Origin: Silvimonas amylolytica
GTDB taxonomy: Bacteria > Pseudomonadota > Gammaproteobacteria > Burkholderiales > Chitinibacteraceae
Direction of reading: 5' to 3'
DNA length: 64,000 bases
NCBI RefSeq assembly: GCF_014645555.1
Contig: NZ_BMLY01000003.1
Coordinates: forward strand, 178,588 to 242,587
The notes beneath the pieces were generated by a model, which worked only from the letters and a program-made list of their open reading frames with translations, was not told the DNA's origin and did not search any database. Made by a program: the position numbers and the translations under genes. Numbering within the stretch: the first letter of the stretch is position 1; each line of letters starts with the position of its first letter. Positions 37,008 to 46,700 of this stretch are shown here, piece after piece.

Positions 37008-38024
37008 ATGGCAAGCGACAACACCTTTCATGGCTGGGCTGCACCCGCTGCTGGCAAACCACTGGAACAACTGGACTTTGACGCCGGCGCGCTGGGCGAT
37101 GAAGAAGTGGAAGTCGAGATTGACTACTGTGGCATCTGTCATTCTGACGTCTCGATGATCGACAACGACTGGGGTATGACCACCTATCCGTTCGTACCCG
37201 GTCACGAGGCCGTGGGCCGTATTGTGCGGTTGGGGAGTCAGGCCAAGGGATTGCAGGTTGGCCAGCGTGTAGGGGTTGGCTGGAACCGGGGTAGTTGCAT
37301 GCATTGTCACTCGTGCATTGGTGGCAACCAGCATTTGTGTAATGACGTCCAGCCCACCATCATCGGCCGTCACGGTGCTTTTGCAGACCGTATCCGCGCG
37401 CACTGGGCCTGGGCTATTCCATTGCCGGACGGCGTGGACCCGGCCGCAGCCGGCCCGCTGTTTTGTGGCGGTATTACGGTGTTTGCGCCGCTGGTGGTCC
37501 ACAACGTCAAGCCGACCAGCCGCGTGGGCGTGATTGGCATTGGTGGTCTGGGGCATATGGCCATCCGCTTCATGAGCGCATGGGGCTGCGAGGTCACCGC
37601 GTTTACGTCATCGGCCCGCAAGCACGACGAAGCCCGCAAGCTGGGTGCGCATCATGTGGTGGTAAGTACAGACCCGGCTGAACTCAAAGCCGCTGCAGGG
37701 ACCCTGGATTTTCTGCTGGTCACGGCCAACGTGAAGCTGGATTGGGACGCCATCATTGGCACGCTTGCACCGCAAGGGCGGTTGCACTTTGTGGGTGCCG
37801 TGCCAGAGCCGGTGCCGCTGACGGTGTTCACGCTTTTGCTCAAGCAGATGGATGTGTCTGGTTCGCCGACCGGGTCGCCTGCCGTGATTGCCGACATGCT
37901 GGCCTTCTGCGCCCGCCACGAGATTGTGCCAATGGTAGAGCATTACCCGATAGCCAGGATCAATGAGGCGCTCCAGCATCTGCGGGATGGCAAAGCGCGG
38001 TATCGGGTGGTACTGGATATGTAG
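37008..38024 (+). CDS. Zinc-dependent NAD(P) alcohol dehydrogenase (YahK/cinnamyl-type)
   Basis: Medium-chain dehydrogenase of 338 residues, similar in layout to E. coli YahK, which reduces aldehydes with NADPH. The catalytic zinc region is CGICHSD (residues 41-47) and PGHEAVG (His66-Glu67). The structural zinc lobe has four cysteines (97, 100, 103, 111). The nucleotide fold is GVIGIGGLGHMAIRF. I used the ATG after CCCGGAGA; the longer TTG frame is not needed. Substrate unknown. Confidence 0.92.
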   Translation: MASDNTFHGWAAPAAGKPLEQLDFDAGALGDEEVEVEIDYCGICHSDVSMIDNDWGMTTYPFVPGHEAVGRIVRLGSQAKGLQVGQRVGVGWNRGSCMHCHSCIGGNQHLCNDVQPTIIGRHGAFADRIRAHWAWAIPLPDGVDPAAAGPLFCGGITVFAPLVVHNVKPTSRVGVIGIGGLGHMAIRFMSAWGCEVTAFTSSARKHDEARKLGAHHVVVSTDPAELKAAAGTLDFLLVTANVKLDWDAIIGTLAPQGRLHFVGAVPEPVPLTVFTLLLKQMDVSGSPTGSPAVIADMLAFCARHEIVPMVEHYPIARINEALQHLRDGKARYRVVLDM

Positions 38025-38189
38025 CCCGGTTTTTTTGAGGGCCAGATGCGTGGTGTCTGTTGCGTTTGGCCCTCCTGACTGCCGTGTGTTTTCAACAAAG
38101 ACGGGAATCCAGTCGCAAAACCGGCTGGAACCCAGGCACAGCAGTCTGCGGGGTGTGACCTGCCTGGTCAGTCATCAATCTGCCAGTAC

Positions 38190-39542
38190 TTACCCCTTCA
38201 ACGTCACGATTTCCTCAGCGACAGTCGGGTGCAGCGCGACGGTGTGGCGGAAGTCTGCCCAGGTTGCATTCGCGGTCAACGCCACGCCAATCAATTGCGC
38301 CATTTCCGCCGTGCCATCCCCCAGCAAGTGCAAGCCAACGACTTTGTCGCTCGGCCCGTCGATCAGCACTTTGACGAACACTTGATCTTCCAGACCGCCG
38401 AACAACTGGGTCATCGCCCGGAACTTGGTCTTGAGTACTTTCAATTGCGGGTAACGTTCGCGGGCGATGTGTTCCGGCAGACCGACAGTGCCGATTTCCG
38501 GCGTAGAGAACACGGCAGTCGGGACCATTTCGTAATCGAAATCAGGCACGGTCAATCCGCCGTAGAGACGGTCGGCAAAGGCCTGGCCTTCCCGGATGGC
38601 GACAGGCGTGAGGTTGAGCCGGTCAGTCACATCGCCAATTGCATAGATAGAGGGCACGTTGGTACGACCGTGACGGTCAGCCACAATTGCACCGTGTTCA
38701 TTGGTTTTGACATCGACATTGGCCAGCCCAAGACCGCGCGTATTCGGGGCACGGCCGGTGCACAGCATGACGGTGTCGACATCCAGCGTGAGGCCATCGC
38801 TGAGCGTGGCGCGCAGGCCGTCAGCGATTTGCACAATGCGTTGCAGGCTTTGCCCGCGTACCAGCTTGATGCCGCGCCGTGCCTGATGTTCAGCCAGGAT
38901 TCCTGCTACCTCGGTATCAAAACCACGCAAGAGATGATCACCCCGGATGACCTGCGTGACCTCGCTCCCCAGCCCGGCAAAAATGCCAGCGAATTCCACC
39001 GCGATATAACCCCCACCCACAATCAGGACGCGCTCGGGCAGCTCTGGCAGGTGGAAGGCTTCATCTGAGGTAATGGCCAGTTCATTGCCGGGGAAGTCTG
39101 GTCGGGTGGGGTGACCGCCGGTGGCAATCAGGATGGTGCCTGCGGTGACACGCTGGCCACTGAGGCCCAGCAGGATGGTGTGTGCGTCCACGATTTCCGC
39201 ATGGTCAGCGTGAATGGACACACCGGATTTTTCCAGATTGGTGCGATAAATCCCTTCCAGCCGGTTGATCTCGGTGTCTTTGTGGGTGATCAGGTCATGC
39301 CAGTTGAAAACGGATTCGGTGGGTGACCAGCCATAGCCGCGGCTGGCTTTGAACTGGTCCGGGAAACGGCTGGCATACACCATCAACTTCTTGGGCACGC
39401 AGCCCCGGTTGACGCAAGTGCCACCAAAGTTGGCACTTTCGGCAATCGCCACCCTGGCGCCATGGCTGGCCGCAATGCGCGCTGCACGTACGCCGCCAGA
39501 ACCGCCACCAATTACAAACAGATCTACATCAGGGTGTTGCAT
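38190..39542 (-). CDS. gor: Glutathione-disulfide reductase
   Basis: FAD enzyme that reduces oxidised glutathione with NADPH. With ATG 39542, behind a perfect GGGAGG, it has 450 residues, exactly the E. coli length. FAD motif IGGGSGGVRAARIAA, redox cysteines in GGTCVNRGCVPKK (Cys43, Cys48), NADPH-domain VGGGYIAVEFAGIF, and the C-terminal HPTVAEE with the catalytic His are all intact. Neighbours do not give a special context. Confidence 0.96.
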   Translation of the reverse strand: MQHPDVDLFVIGGGSGGVRAARIAASHGARVAIAESANFGGTCVNRGCVPKKLMVYASRFPDQFKASRGYGWSPTESVFNWHDLITHKDTEINRLEGIYRTNLEKSGVSIHADHAEIVDAHTILLGLSGQRVTAGTILIATGGHPTRPDFPGNELAITSDEAFHLPELPERVLIVGGGYIAVEFAGIFAGLGSEVTQVIRGDHLLRGFDTEVAGILAEHQARRGIKLVRGQSLQRIVQIADGLRATLSDGLTLDVDTVMLCTGRAPNTRGLGLANVDVKTNEHGAIVADRHGRTNVPSIYAIGDVTDRLNLTPVAIREGQAFADRLYGGLTVPDFDYEMVPTAVFSTPEIGTVGLPEHIARERYPQLKVLKTKFRAMTQLFGGLEDQVFVKVLIDGPSDKVVGLHLLGDGTAEMAQLIGVALTANATWADFRHTVALHPTVAEEIVTLKG

Positions 39543-39694
39543 GTAAAGCCTCCCGTTCATCGTTACCGCGATTGTCTTGAGTGTTGGCCTAAAGCCAGAC
39601 CGAACGCAAGCCGCAACCGGCCCACAGACAGATTGCCAGTGTGCATGACCGTGCTCTACGCTGCGGGTTTTGATCTCGCAGTCATGGAGCGCGG

Positions 39695-40276
39695 ATGGGC
39701 AAGAACAGACTGGAAGCATTCAGCGATGGCGTGCTGGCCATCATCATCACCATCATGGTGCTGGAACTGAAAGTGCCGCACGGGGGTGAACTGTCTGCCT
39801 TACTGGAAATGTGGCCAGTGCTGGTGGCGTACATCCTGAGCTTTATCTACGTAGGTATTTACTGGAATAACCATCACAACCTGTTCCACGCAGCGACCTC
39901 GGTGAGCGGCGGTGTGTTGTGGGCTAATTTGCATTTGCTGTTCTGGCTATCGTTGATTCCCGTGACGACGGCCTGGCTGGGCGAACACCCGAATCTGGCC
40001 TGGCCGGCTGCGCTGTACGGCGTGGTGCTACTGGGGTCTGCGTTTGCGTATTACCTGCTGACCTGCGCGTTGATTGCCCGGCACGGCAAGCAATCAAAAC
40101 TGGCCCGCTCATTGGGACGGGATATCAAAGGGCGGATTTCCATCGTGCTGTATGCGGCGGGTGTCGGCAGCGCCTTTATATACAGCGCGCTGGCCTGCGC
40201 GTTTTATGCCGGTGTCGCTGCGTTGTGGCTGGTGCCGGACAGACGCTTTGAACCAGCCCATGCCGTGGAAGAATAA
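39695..40276 (+). CDS. TMEM175-family (DUF1211) potassium channel-like protein
   Basis: A 193-residue inner-membrane protein. The first helix carries EAFSDGVLAIIITIMVLEL, the FSDG motif that marks this family, and YWNNHHNLFH follows. Six hydrophobic segments are visible. Bacterial members form tetrameric potassium-conducting channels; the role here is inferred from that. A bidirectional terminator separates it from the convergent flavin oxidoreductase. Confidence 0.9.
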   Translation: MGKNRLEAFSDGVLAIIITIMVLELKVPHGGELSALLEMWPVLVAYILSFIYVGIYWNNHHNLFHAATSVSGGVLWANLHLLFWLSLIPVTTAWLGEHPNLAWPAALYGVVLLGSAFAYYLLTCALIARHGKQSKLARSLGRDIKGRISIVLYAAGVGSAFIYSALACAFYAGVAALWLVPDRRFEPAHAVEE

Positions 40277-40293
40277 ACGGTACCCACTGCATG

Positions 40294-40321
40294 AAAAAAG
40301 CCGGCAATGTGCCGGCTTTTT
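40294..40321. terminator. Bidirectional terminator
   Basis: AAAAAGCCGGC and GCCGGCTTTTT form an 11-12 bp stem with loop AATGT. The A and T runs serve the converging channel and oxidoreductase genes. Confidence 0.9.
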
Positions 40322-40336
40322 GTTGCGCGTAACCGC

Positions 40337-41353
40337 TTAATTGCGCGGGAGTTCGCACACCTCAGAGACGATCTCATAAGAGCGCAGGCGCTCGGCGTGG
40401 TCATACACGGCGGCATTGATCATGACTTCGTTAACGCCATATTCTTCAATGAATTCATTGAGTTTGGCTTTAACGGTGACCGGGCTGCCAACAATGGAGG
40501 CGCCCAGTTGCGCCATGACTGAAGCGCGCTCATGCGGTTGCCAGTAGTCATCGATATTGGTCACCGGTTCTTCCAGCGGGCCAGGGTTGCCGCGGATCAT
40601 GCCAAGGAAACGGCGCTGGGCCGATGTCGCCAGGAAGGCGGCGTGTTCGTCGGTATCGGCTGCAATCACGTTGATCCCGGCCATGGCATAAGGCTGTTCC
40701 AGCACGCGCGATGGGCGGAAGGTGTGGCGGTACAACTCAAACGCGGCCTTCATGTTGCGCGGGGCAAACTGGCCGGCAAAGGCAAAAGGCAAGCCCAGGT
40801 AGCCCGCCAGTTGCGCAGAGAACCCGCTCGAACCCAATAGCCAGATGGGCACATCCAGGCCTTCACCTGGCACCGCGTGAATACCGTGGGTACCACCGTG
40901 CAGATCAGGCCGGAAATACGCGCGCAGTTCGTCCAGCATTTGGGGGAACTGGTCGCCATCTGCGCCAGAATCACGTCGTAGCGCGCGCATGGTGGCTTGA
41001 TCGGTTCCGGGGGCACGGCCCAGGCCCAGATCAATCCGGCCAGGGTAAAGGGATTCGAGCGTGCCAAATTGTTCGGCAATCACCAGCGGCGCGTGGTTGG
41101 GCAGCATGATCCCGCCCGAGCCCACGCGAATGCGTTTTGTCCCGCCCGCCACATGGCCAATCACCACCGCAGTGGCCGCGCTGGCAATGCCGCGCATGCC
41201 GTGGTGCTCTGCCAGCCAGTAACGATGAAAACCCCAGCGATCAGCGTGCTGGGCCAGATCTAGCGTATTGGCGAGCGCCTTGGCCGGGTTGGAGCCCGCC
41301 ACAATGGGCGAGAGGTCAAGAATCGAAACCGGGATATTGATGCGTGTTGTCAT
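40337..41353 (-). CDS. LLM-class flavin-dependent oxidoreductase (YhbW-like)
   Basis: Bacterial-luciferase-like FMN monooxygenase family, 338 residues. Diagnostic segments are the start [19 protein letters not shown], then [20 protein letters not shown] and [16 protein letters not shown]. This agrees with the group containing E. coli YhbW, whose substrate is unknown. Monocistronic, with a shared terminator downstream. Confidence 0.93.
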   Translation of the reverse strand: MTTRINIPVSILDLSPIVAGSNPAKALANTLDLAQHADRWGFHRYWLAEHHGMRGIASAATAVVIGHVAGGTKRIRVGSGGIMLPNHAPLVIAEQFGTLESLYPGRIDLGLGRAPGTDQATMRALRRDSGADGDQFPQMLDELRAYFRPDLHGGTHGIHAVPGEGLDVPIWLLGSSGFSAQLAGYLGLPFAFAGQFAPRNMKAAFELYRHTFRPSRVLEQPYAMAGINVIAADTDEHAAFLATSAQRRFLGMIRGNPGPLEEPVTNIDDYWQPHERASVMAQLGASIVGSPVTVKAKLNEFIEEYGVNEVMINAAVYDHAERLRSYEIVSEVCELPRN

Positions 41354-41438
41354 GGTCTTTCCGGCAAGCAGGGAAGACGCATAGATGGGGCCGCAGCGGG
41401 CAATTGCAAGACGATCGGTCTAGTGACTGAATGAAGAA

Positions 41439-42044
41439 TCAGATCACCAGTGAGACCGCCAGCGTCAGCATGACCCCACCGATAATGCCATCAAGCACTC
41501 GCCACGCACGTGGATTGGCAAACACGGGTGATAACAGTCGCGCGCCGTAACCCAGGCCGAGGAACCACAGCAAAGAGGCCGTCATGGCCCCGACGGCAAA
41601 CCACGGCCGTGTAACGGGCTCTTGCTGGCTAGCAATTGAACCCAGCAGCACCACGGTATCCAGATAAACGTGTGGGTTAAGCCAGGTCAGCGCCAGAATG
41701 GTCAATGTGGCTTGTTGCCAGGTCAGCACCGCGACGCCGCCTGCCGCATGCAGCGCATCGGTAGCAAACGCCGCTCGCCAAGCGCGGATGCCATACCAGG
41801 TCAGAAACGCTGCGCCTGCCCAGCGGGCGACAGTCATCAACACGGGGCTGGCTTCGATCAACGCGCCAACACCCGCAACGCCTGCTGCCGTGAGCAAAAC
41901 ATCCGCCAGAATGCACAAGCTGACGGTCAGCCCCAGATGCTGGCGCGACAAGCCCATGCGCAACACATGCGCGTTTTGCGCACCGATGGCCATGATCAAA
42001 CTGCCACCCAAACCCAGGCCTTTAAGCCACGCTGAAAACATCAT
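41439..42044 (-). CDS. argO: LysE/ArgO-type amino acid exporter
   Basis: Inner-membrane exporter of basic amino acids, 201 residues from the ATG behind AAGGGA; a longer form from 42065 adds seven residues. The conserved GSLIMAIGAQNAHVLRMGL in the first helix and LTWLNPHVYLDTVVLLG in the middle are hallmarks of ArgO/LysE. About six helices. It is divergent from argP, its known regulator in other bacteria, which strongly supports both names. Confidence 0.93.
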   Translation of the reverse strand: MMFSAWLKGLGLGGSLIMAIGAQNAHVLRMGLSRQHLGLTVSLCILADVLLTAAGVAGVGALIEASPVLMTVARWAGAAFLTWYGIRAWRAAFATDALHAAGGVAVLTWQQATLTILALTWLNPHVYLDTVVLLGSIASQQEPVTRPWFAVGAMTASLLWFLGLGYGARLLSPVFANPRAWRVLDGIIGGVMLTLAVSLVI

Positions 42045-42167
42045 CGCCGTGATCCCTTGATGCATTTGTTCTTGAATCTGGCCGGATTGTGAACGGCTTG
42101 CGATCTTCAGAGAAGAGTTATTAATATCTTTCAGATTGAATAAAAATGGCTAATGAAGGAGGGTGCC

Positions 42168-43070
42168 GTGAACCTGGACCACCGCCAGACCGACGCACTG
42201 CTTGCCGTGATCGAAACCGGCAGTTTTGATGCTGCCGCGATGCGTCTGCATATCACCCAGTCGGCAGTATCACAACGCATCCGCGCGCTGGAAACCGCAC
42301 TGGGCCAGCCGTTGATCATTCGCAGTCGTCCGGCGCGCCCCACGCAACAAGGGCAGCGCTTGCTGCAATACCTGCGGCGCACGGCCATGCTCGACCAGGA
42401 ACTGGCCGCAGAACTGGCCGACAACGCGCGTGCACCGCTGGTGGTGCGCCTGGCCATCAACGCAGACACGTTGGGTACCTGGTTTGTCCCCGCTGTCGCA
42501 CCATTGCTGCTCAAAGAAAATGTATTGCTGGATGTGATGCTGGACGACCAGGACCACACCTTTGCCTGGCTGGAATCGGGCGAGGCGACGGGTTGCGTGA
42601 CCAGCGAGGCTGAGCCCATGCGTGGTTGCCAGTCGTATTCCCTGGGCGTCATGCGCTATCACATGCTGGCCTCGCCCGAGTTTTACCAACGCTGGTTTGG
42701 CCATGGCTTCACCCGTGAAGCGGCGCGCAAAGCCCCGGTGATGGTGTTTAACCGCAAGGACTCGCTCCAGGCCGATTTTCTGGAACGGCGTTTTGGCCTG
42801 ACCCGGGACGTCTATCCCAGTCACTACATCCCGTCTCATGACTCGTACTTTGCGGCAGTCAAGCTGGGTCTGGGGTACGGAATGATTCCAGAACAGCAAT
42901 ATGGTGATCTGGTGTCATCGGGCCAGTTGATTGATGTCGCGCCCGATCAGCCCGTGGATGTGGCGTTGTACTGGCATGCCTGGAAAGTGCAATCGCCACG
43001 GCTTGAGTCGCTGACGCAGCGGATTGTGGCGGCGGCGCGGGAGGTATTGGGCGGGGGTGTTACTGACTAG
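42168..43070 (+). CDS. argP: LysR-family transcriptional regulator ArgP (LysG/IciA)
   Basis: Activator of the arginine/lysine exporter. I use GTG 42168, placed ideally after AAGGAGGG, giving 300 residues. The N-terminal winged helix is LDHRQTDALLAVIETGSFDA then AAMRLHITQSAVSQRIRALE, which closely follows the ArgP pattern. The effector domain follows with SHDSYFAAVKLGLGYGMIPE. It is divergent from argO with a gap of about 120 bases that should hold its operator. Confidence 0.94.
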   Translation: MNLDHRQTDALLAVIETGSFDAAAMRLHITQSAVSQRIRALETALGQPLIIRSRPARPTQQGQRLLQYLRRTAMLDQELAAELADNARAPLVVRLAINADTLGTWFVPAVAPLLLKENVLLDVMLDDQDHTFAWLESGEATGCVTSEAEPMRGCQSYSLGVMRYHMLASPEFYQRWFGHGFTREAARKAPVMVFNRKDSLQADFLERRFGLTRDVYPSHYIPSHDSYFAAVKLGLGYGMIPEQQYGDLVSSGQLIDVAPDQPVDVALYWHAWKVQSPRLESLTQRIVAAAREVLGGGVTD

Positions 43071-43127
43071 CAGAAGTCACCCGGGCGCGCCGTTGCAGGC
43101 GGGCTTTGTGGCAAGGCGACTGTGTAG

Positions 43128-43160
43128 CCCGGATGGAGGACTTCCGGCCGGGAATCCGGG
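43128..43160. repeat. REP-like palindrome (CCCGGAT/ATCCGGG)
   Basis: CCCGGAT (43128-43134) and ATCCGGG (43154-43160) are inverted around 19 bases containing a second CCGG pair. The GTAGCCCGGATGGAG start resembles widespread proteobacterial palindromic repeats. Confidence 0.6.
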
Positions 43161-43242
43161 GGGGGCTGGCCTGGTTTATGTTGTTGGGGATGTTAGCGCC
43201 TTGCGGCGCGGTTGTTTTTGATACCCGGGGTGCCGGGCCCAC

Positions 43243-43274
43243 GTTACTTTCTTTGCTTCGCCAAAGAAAGTAAC
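43243..43274. repeat. Perfect 13-bp hairpin of a dispersed intergenic repeat
   Basis: GTTACTTTCTTTG (43243-43255) and CAAAGAAAGTAAC (43262-43274) pair perfectly around CTTCGC. This hairpin plus the following AAAGAAAGGCGACC block is a repeat I know to recur between genes in many beta- and gammaproteobacteria; copy number here cannot be judged. Confidence 0.7.
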
Positions 43275-43510
43275 CAAAGAAAGGCGACCCCTAACGACAG
43301 CGCCCTACGGGTTCCCTGCGCTTCTCGCGAAGTCCGGCTGGCTCCAGGGAACTCGCTTCGCTCAAACACCCTTACGCCGAAACCCCGGCCCTCACTGCGA
43401 TGCTCGGCGCTGCCGGAGGGGAGGCAGGTCAAAAGCAACTTCAACATCAAAAACAACCCCAACCCCGCAAACCACCTGCTTGCCAAGAACGGTTCACCAC
43501 GCTCACCACC

Positions 43511-43661
43511 TCGTCATTCCTGCGGAAGCGGGAATCCAGTCCGCAGCCCAACGGGCCGCTTGCGGTGGCTTACCGCGACCGTCCTGAATTGTCCTGAGTA
43601 ATATGCAGAGGTTGCAGCTGGATTCCGGCGCAAGGGGACCGCCGAGGACCGGAATGGCGAG
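43511..43661. repeat. MITE-like unit with CGTCATTCC/GGAATGGCG ends
   Basis: The left end carries CGTCATTCCTGCGGAAGCGG and then GAATCCAG (to 43538); the right part starts CTGGATTCCGGCG at 43618 and closes with GGAATGGCGAG by 43661. Left and right are imperfect inverted copies, the pattern of a well-known palindromic repeat family. Confidence 0.6.
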
Positions 43662-43761
43662 TCAGTGGAATGCGTGTTGAATTGCCGTTGCCGTTGCCGT
43701 TGGTGTTGCTTTTGACTTTCCTCCCCCGTTAAAGCCAAGCGCCGAAGGAGTAGAGGGAGAC

Positions 43762-46700
43762 TCAAGGCTCCCGACCGACTGAGGGCAGCCCGGAGGGCCG
43801 CAGGGCTGGGGTCACCACAGCCATCTCCCGTCCGGTGATAAAGATTTTTTCCGGCAGCTTGAAATGACGCAATTGCAGCAGTTCCAGCGGGCCGGCACCG
43901 CTTTGTGTACGAACGGCATAGCGCAGGTGGGTCTGCTCATCCAGCGCCCAGTCGATACGCCAGTCTGCACGGTCGACCTGTTCCACTTTTGCTTTATCCA
44001 GTAACCGGATAAAACCCCAGGTTCCGATGTATTTCTCTTGTTGCGTCGGCCCACCTTGCAACCGGTCCCAACTGAGCGCCCCACCGGTTTTGTCCGGGTC
44101 GCTGCCAGGCCAGCTGAAGCGTTCCCACGATTGCTGCTGGTTGAAGTAGTCCAGCGTCTGGCCGTCGATTGTGAGTTTGCTGTCGGTGAGCTTGGGATTG
44201 CCCATGGCCATGAGGTCAAAACGCACTTTGCCGTTGCCTTCGGCGTACAGACGACTGGACAGCCGTGACAGCTTGTTCAATGCATTCAGGAAGTCCACAT
44301 TAAAGCGGACCGACTGGGCGTTGAGCGGATTCGGTACCCACTGGTCGCCTTCGCGTTTGAGCAATCCGCCCAGCTCCGTTTTGGCAAACTCGGCGATAAC
44401 ACCTTGCGGGGCGATGAAGCGGGCCAGTTCGGCCAGACCGACTTCCTTGTCCGTATCGTTGAACGGGTAGCGACCGCCCATGGCGCTGTTGAAGGGTATC
44501 CACACACTGTCGCACCACAGGCTGTTGAGGCTGGCCGAGGCAGGTTGCATCAACGCAAGCCAGGCCTGCTCGAGCGGTTTGAGGAACAGGTTGTCCCCCA
44601 TGCCGGCATACCCACTGCCGAGGCTGGCCGCGACCAGCCGCGCTTCATTCCGAGCCTGCACCATGTCGCCCCCTTGCCCCTGGAACACGGCTTGGGCGGC
44701 TTGCAAGGCAAAGGCATCAGGGTCCGGTGCGGCGAGTGCTTGGTCGAGTACCAGCCGGGCGGTGCTGGCACGGTCGAGGTAACTTTGCAGGCTGAGTGTG
44801 GTGCCGGCGTTGCCACTGCCGCCACCATTGGCGCCAGAAGTGCCGCTTCCGCCATTGGTCTCGGGCCCCATCAGCCGCAGCAAGGGGCCAAAGGTGTCGG
44901 TCAGCGGACCAACGAGGGCTGTAATGGCAGGTTGTTGCGCCGGGTCAGCACTCTTGTTGCTAAAGGCATTTCTGGCTTTTTCGACCAGCGAGTCGGCCAG
45001 GTTGTGTTGTTGGGTTCCCGCCTGGGCTTGCCAGACAATGGTCTTCATCAATGCCGCGAGCGGTGATTGCTGAGCATCGGCATAGGTCCGTAATTGTTGC
45101 GCAGTACCGGACAGACCACTCTCCGGCACCCAGACCAATCTGTTGAGAAAGTTCTGCCAGGCGTAGCCGAAATCGGTGAAGTATCTCCGCGTCAGGCTGG
45201 CCTGGATGTCTTCCGGGGTTTGCGCCTGCTGGCTGGTTTGCTGGCCGAGCACCCAGTCGCCGCTGGTGCCGGTCTGTTTTGATAGCTGGACAATAGCATC
45301 ACGCACATAGCCCTCATACGCCTGCCGGGTAAAGGTGCCCGGCAATCTACCCTGTACTGACCATAAACCACGGAAATCCCGGCCGCCAAGCAACTGGCCC
45401 ATGGTCGGGTCTGGGTAACGTGCCTTGGTATCGGCCAGCAACTGGTGATAGAGCGTGTCATCGGCCTGCTTGAGGTCAATCAACCCTGAGAGGGTCTGGC
45501 GGGCGCCGAACAAGATGTCGTCATTTCCCGCCAGCTGCCAGCCTGGTTGTGCGGCCAGATGATTCGCATAAAAGGTGGCCACCTGGCCCACGGAATCCAT
45601 CGGCAACGCGGGCCAGACCACCCTGCCGGTCTGCGCCAGGCGTGGGGCGAGAAACCCACCGTCAGCATGCTTGGCGTCACTCAGCATGAGCCAGGTCTTG
45701 AGGGTGTCGTAACCCGATTTGCCGATGGCTTCCGGTGAGTTGCTCTGGTCTTTGGCCTGGGGAGCCGTACTCGCGCTATCCCCCAGAACTTCAACTCCGT
45801 TGCCCCCATCCAGCGGTACGATGTTGAGCACCTTGAGCTGGGCAGCCAACTGTTGCTGCACCGGTTGTACCAGCCATTTGTTCGCGGCCAGGCCATACGG
45901 CTGCCACATCGCCCTCAGGAGCTGCTCGCTGTGGTTCAAGCCGAAACGGGTCAGCCACGGTGCACCGTGCGCCTGCTGGTATTCCAACAGCGCAATATCG
46001 CCCTGCACGACAATCATCGCCGGAAAGGCGGCCTTGAGACTGGCGGCGGTCTGCATCCGGGTCAGATTGCTGTGGACTTGCGTGACCCATCGTTTGTTCT
46101 GGGTGTAGGAGTAGCAGGTGCCCAAGCCCCACGGCACGGCGAGCATCGTGCCAATACAACAGCACCAGTCAAACGCGCTGAATGCCAGCCGGGGTCGTCT
46201 GGCCCAACGGAAAGTGCGCAGCCAGGACACGGGCAGGCGGATATCGTGCGCAGCATCCTGCGCACGCGACTGCAGAATGGCCTGGTCATCCCCCGTGCGG
46301 TCCGGCAACTGAATGGCCGGCGGTGTGGGGACAAACCACAGCCCATGAACCTCCTGCTGGCGTGGCAGGAACTGGGTCCACTGTGCCATCCACCGGCCCA
46401 GCGCACCCGATTGCTGTTCCAGGTACTGCGACAAAGCAATATCAAAGCAAGCCTTGCGGTCCTGGCACACCGCCGCCATGCCGGCTTGCGACAAGGGGGC
46501 AACCAGTCTCTGCACCAGCGCCCCGGTTTGTTGTGTGTCCTGGAGCACTGCAGGTGCGCAAGCCAGCAGGATGTCCGGTGCGTCATCCAGCCGGTAACCA
46601 GGTACGGCCGGCGCAAGCAGCGCATGGACCGGCAAGGCAAAGCCCGATGCCCTTGCCAGGTCCGCCACGTCACGACCATGTGCCGTCACCCCATCCGAAA

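Larger units (their letters stand above)
43071..43761. other. 691-base repeat-rich gap between argP and the T6SS module
   Basis: No gene is supported; open frames here are by-products of repeats. From left to right it holds a REP-like palindrome, a perfect 13-bp hairpin followed by a block typical of dispersed intergenic repeats, a MITE-like inverted-repeat unit, and a short CCGTTG tandem (43683-43700). tssM ends directly at its right edge. A plausible boundary of the accessory module. Confidence 0.6.

Noticed and set aside
43212..43601. Open frames in the argP-tssM gap
   Set aside because: They read through palindromic repeats, have no ribosome site or conserved motif, and both strands are open equally.
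43071..43761. CRISPR array in the repeat-rich gap
   Set aside because: The repeats differ from each other and show no regular direct repeat-spacer pattern.
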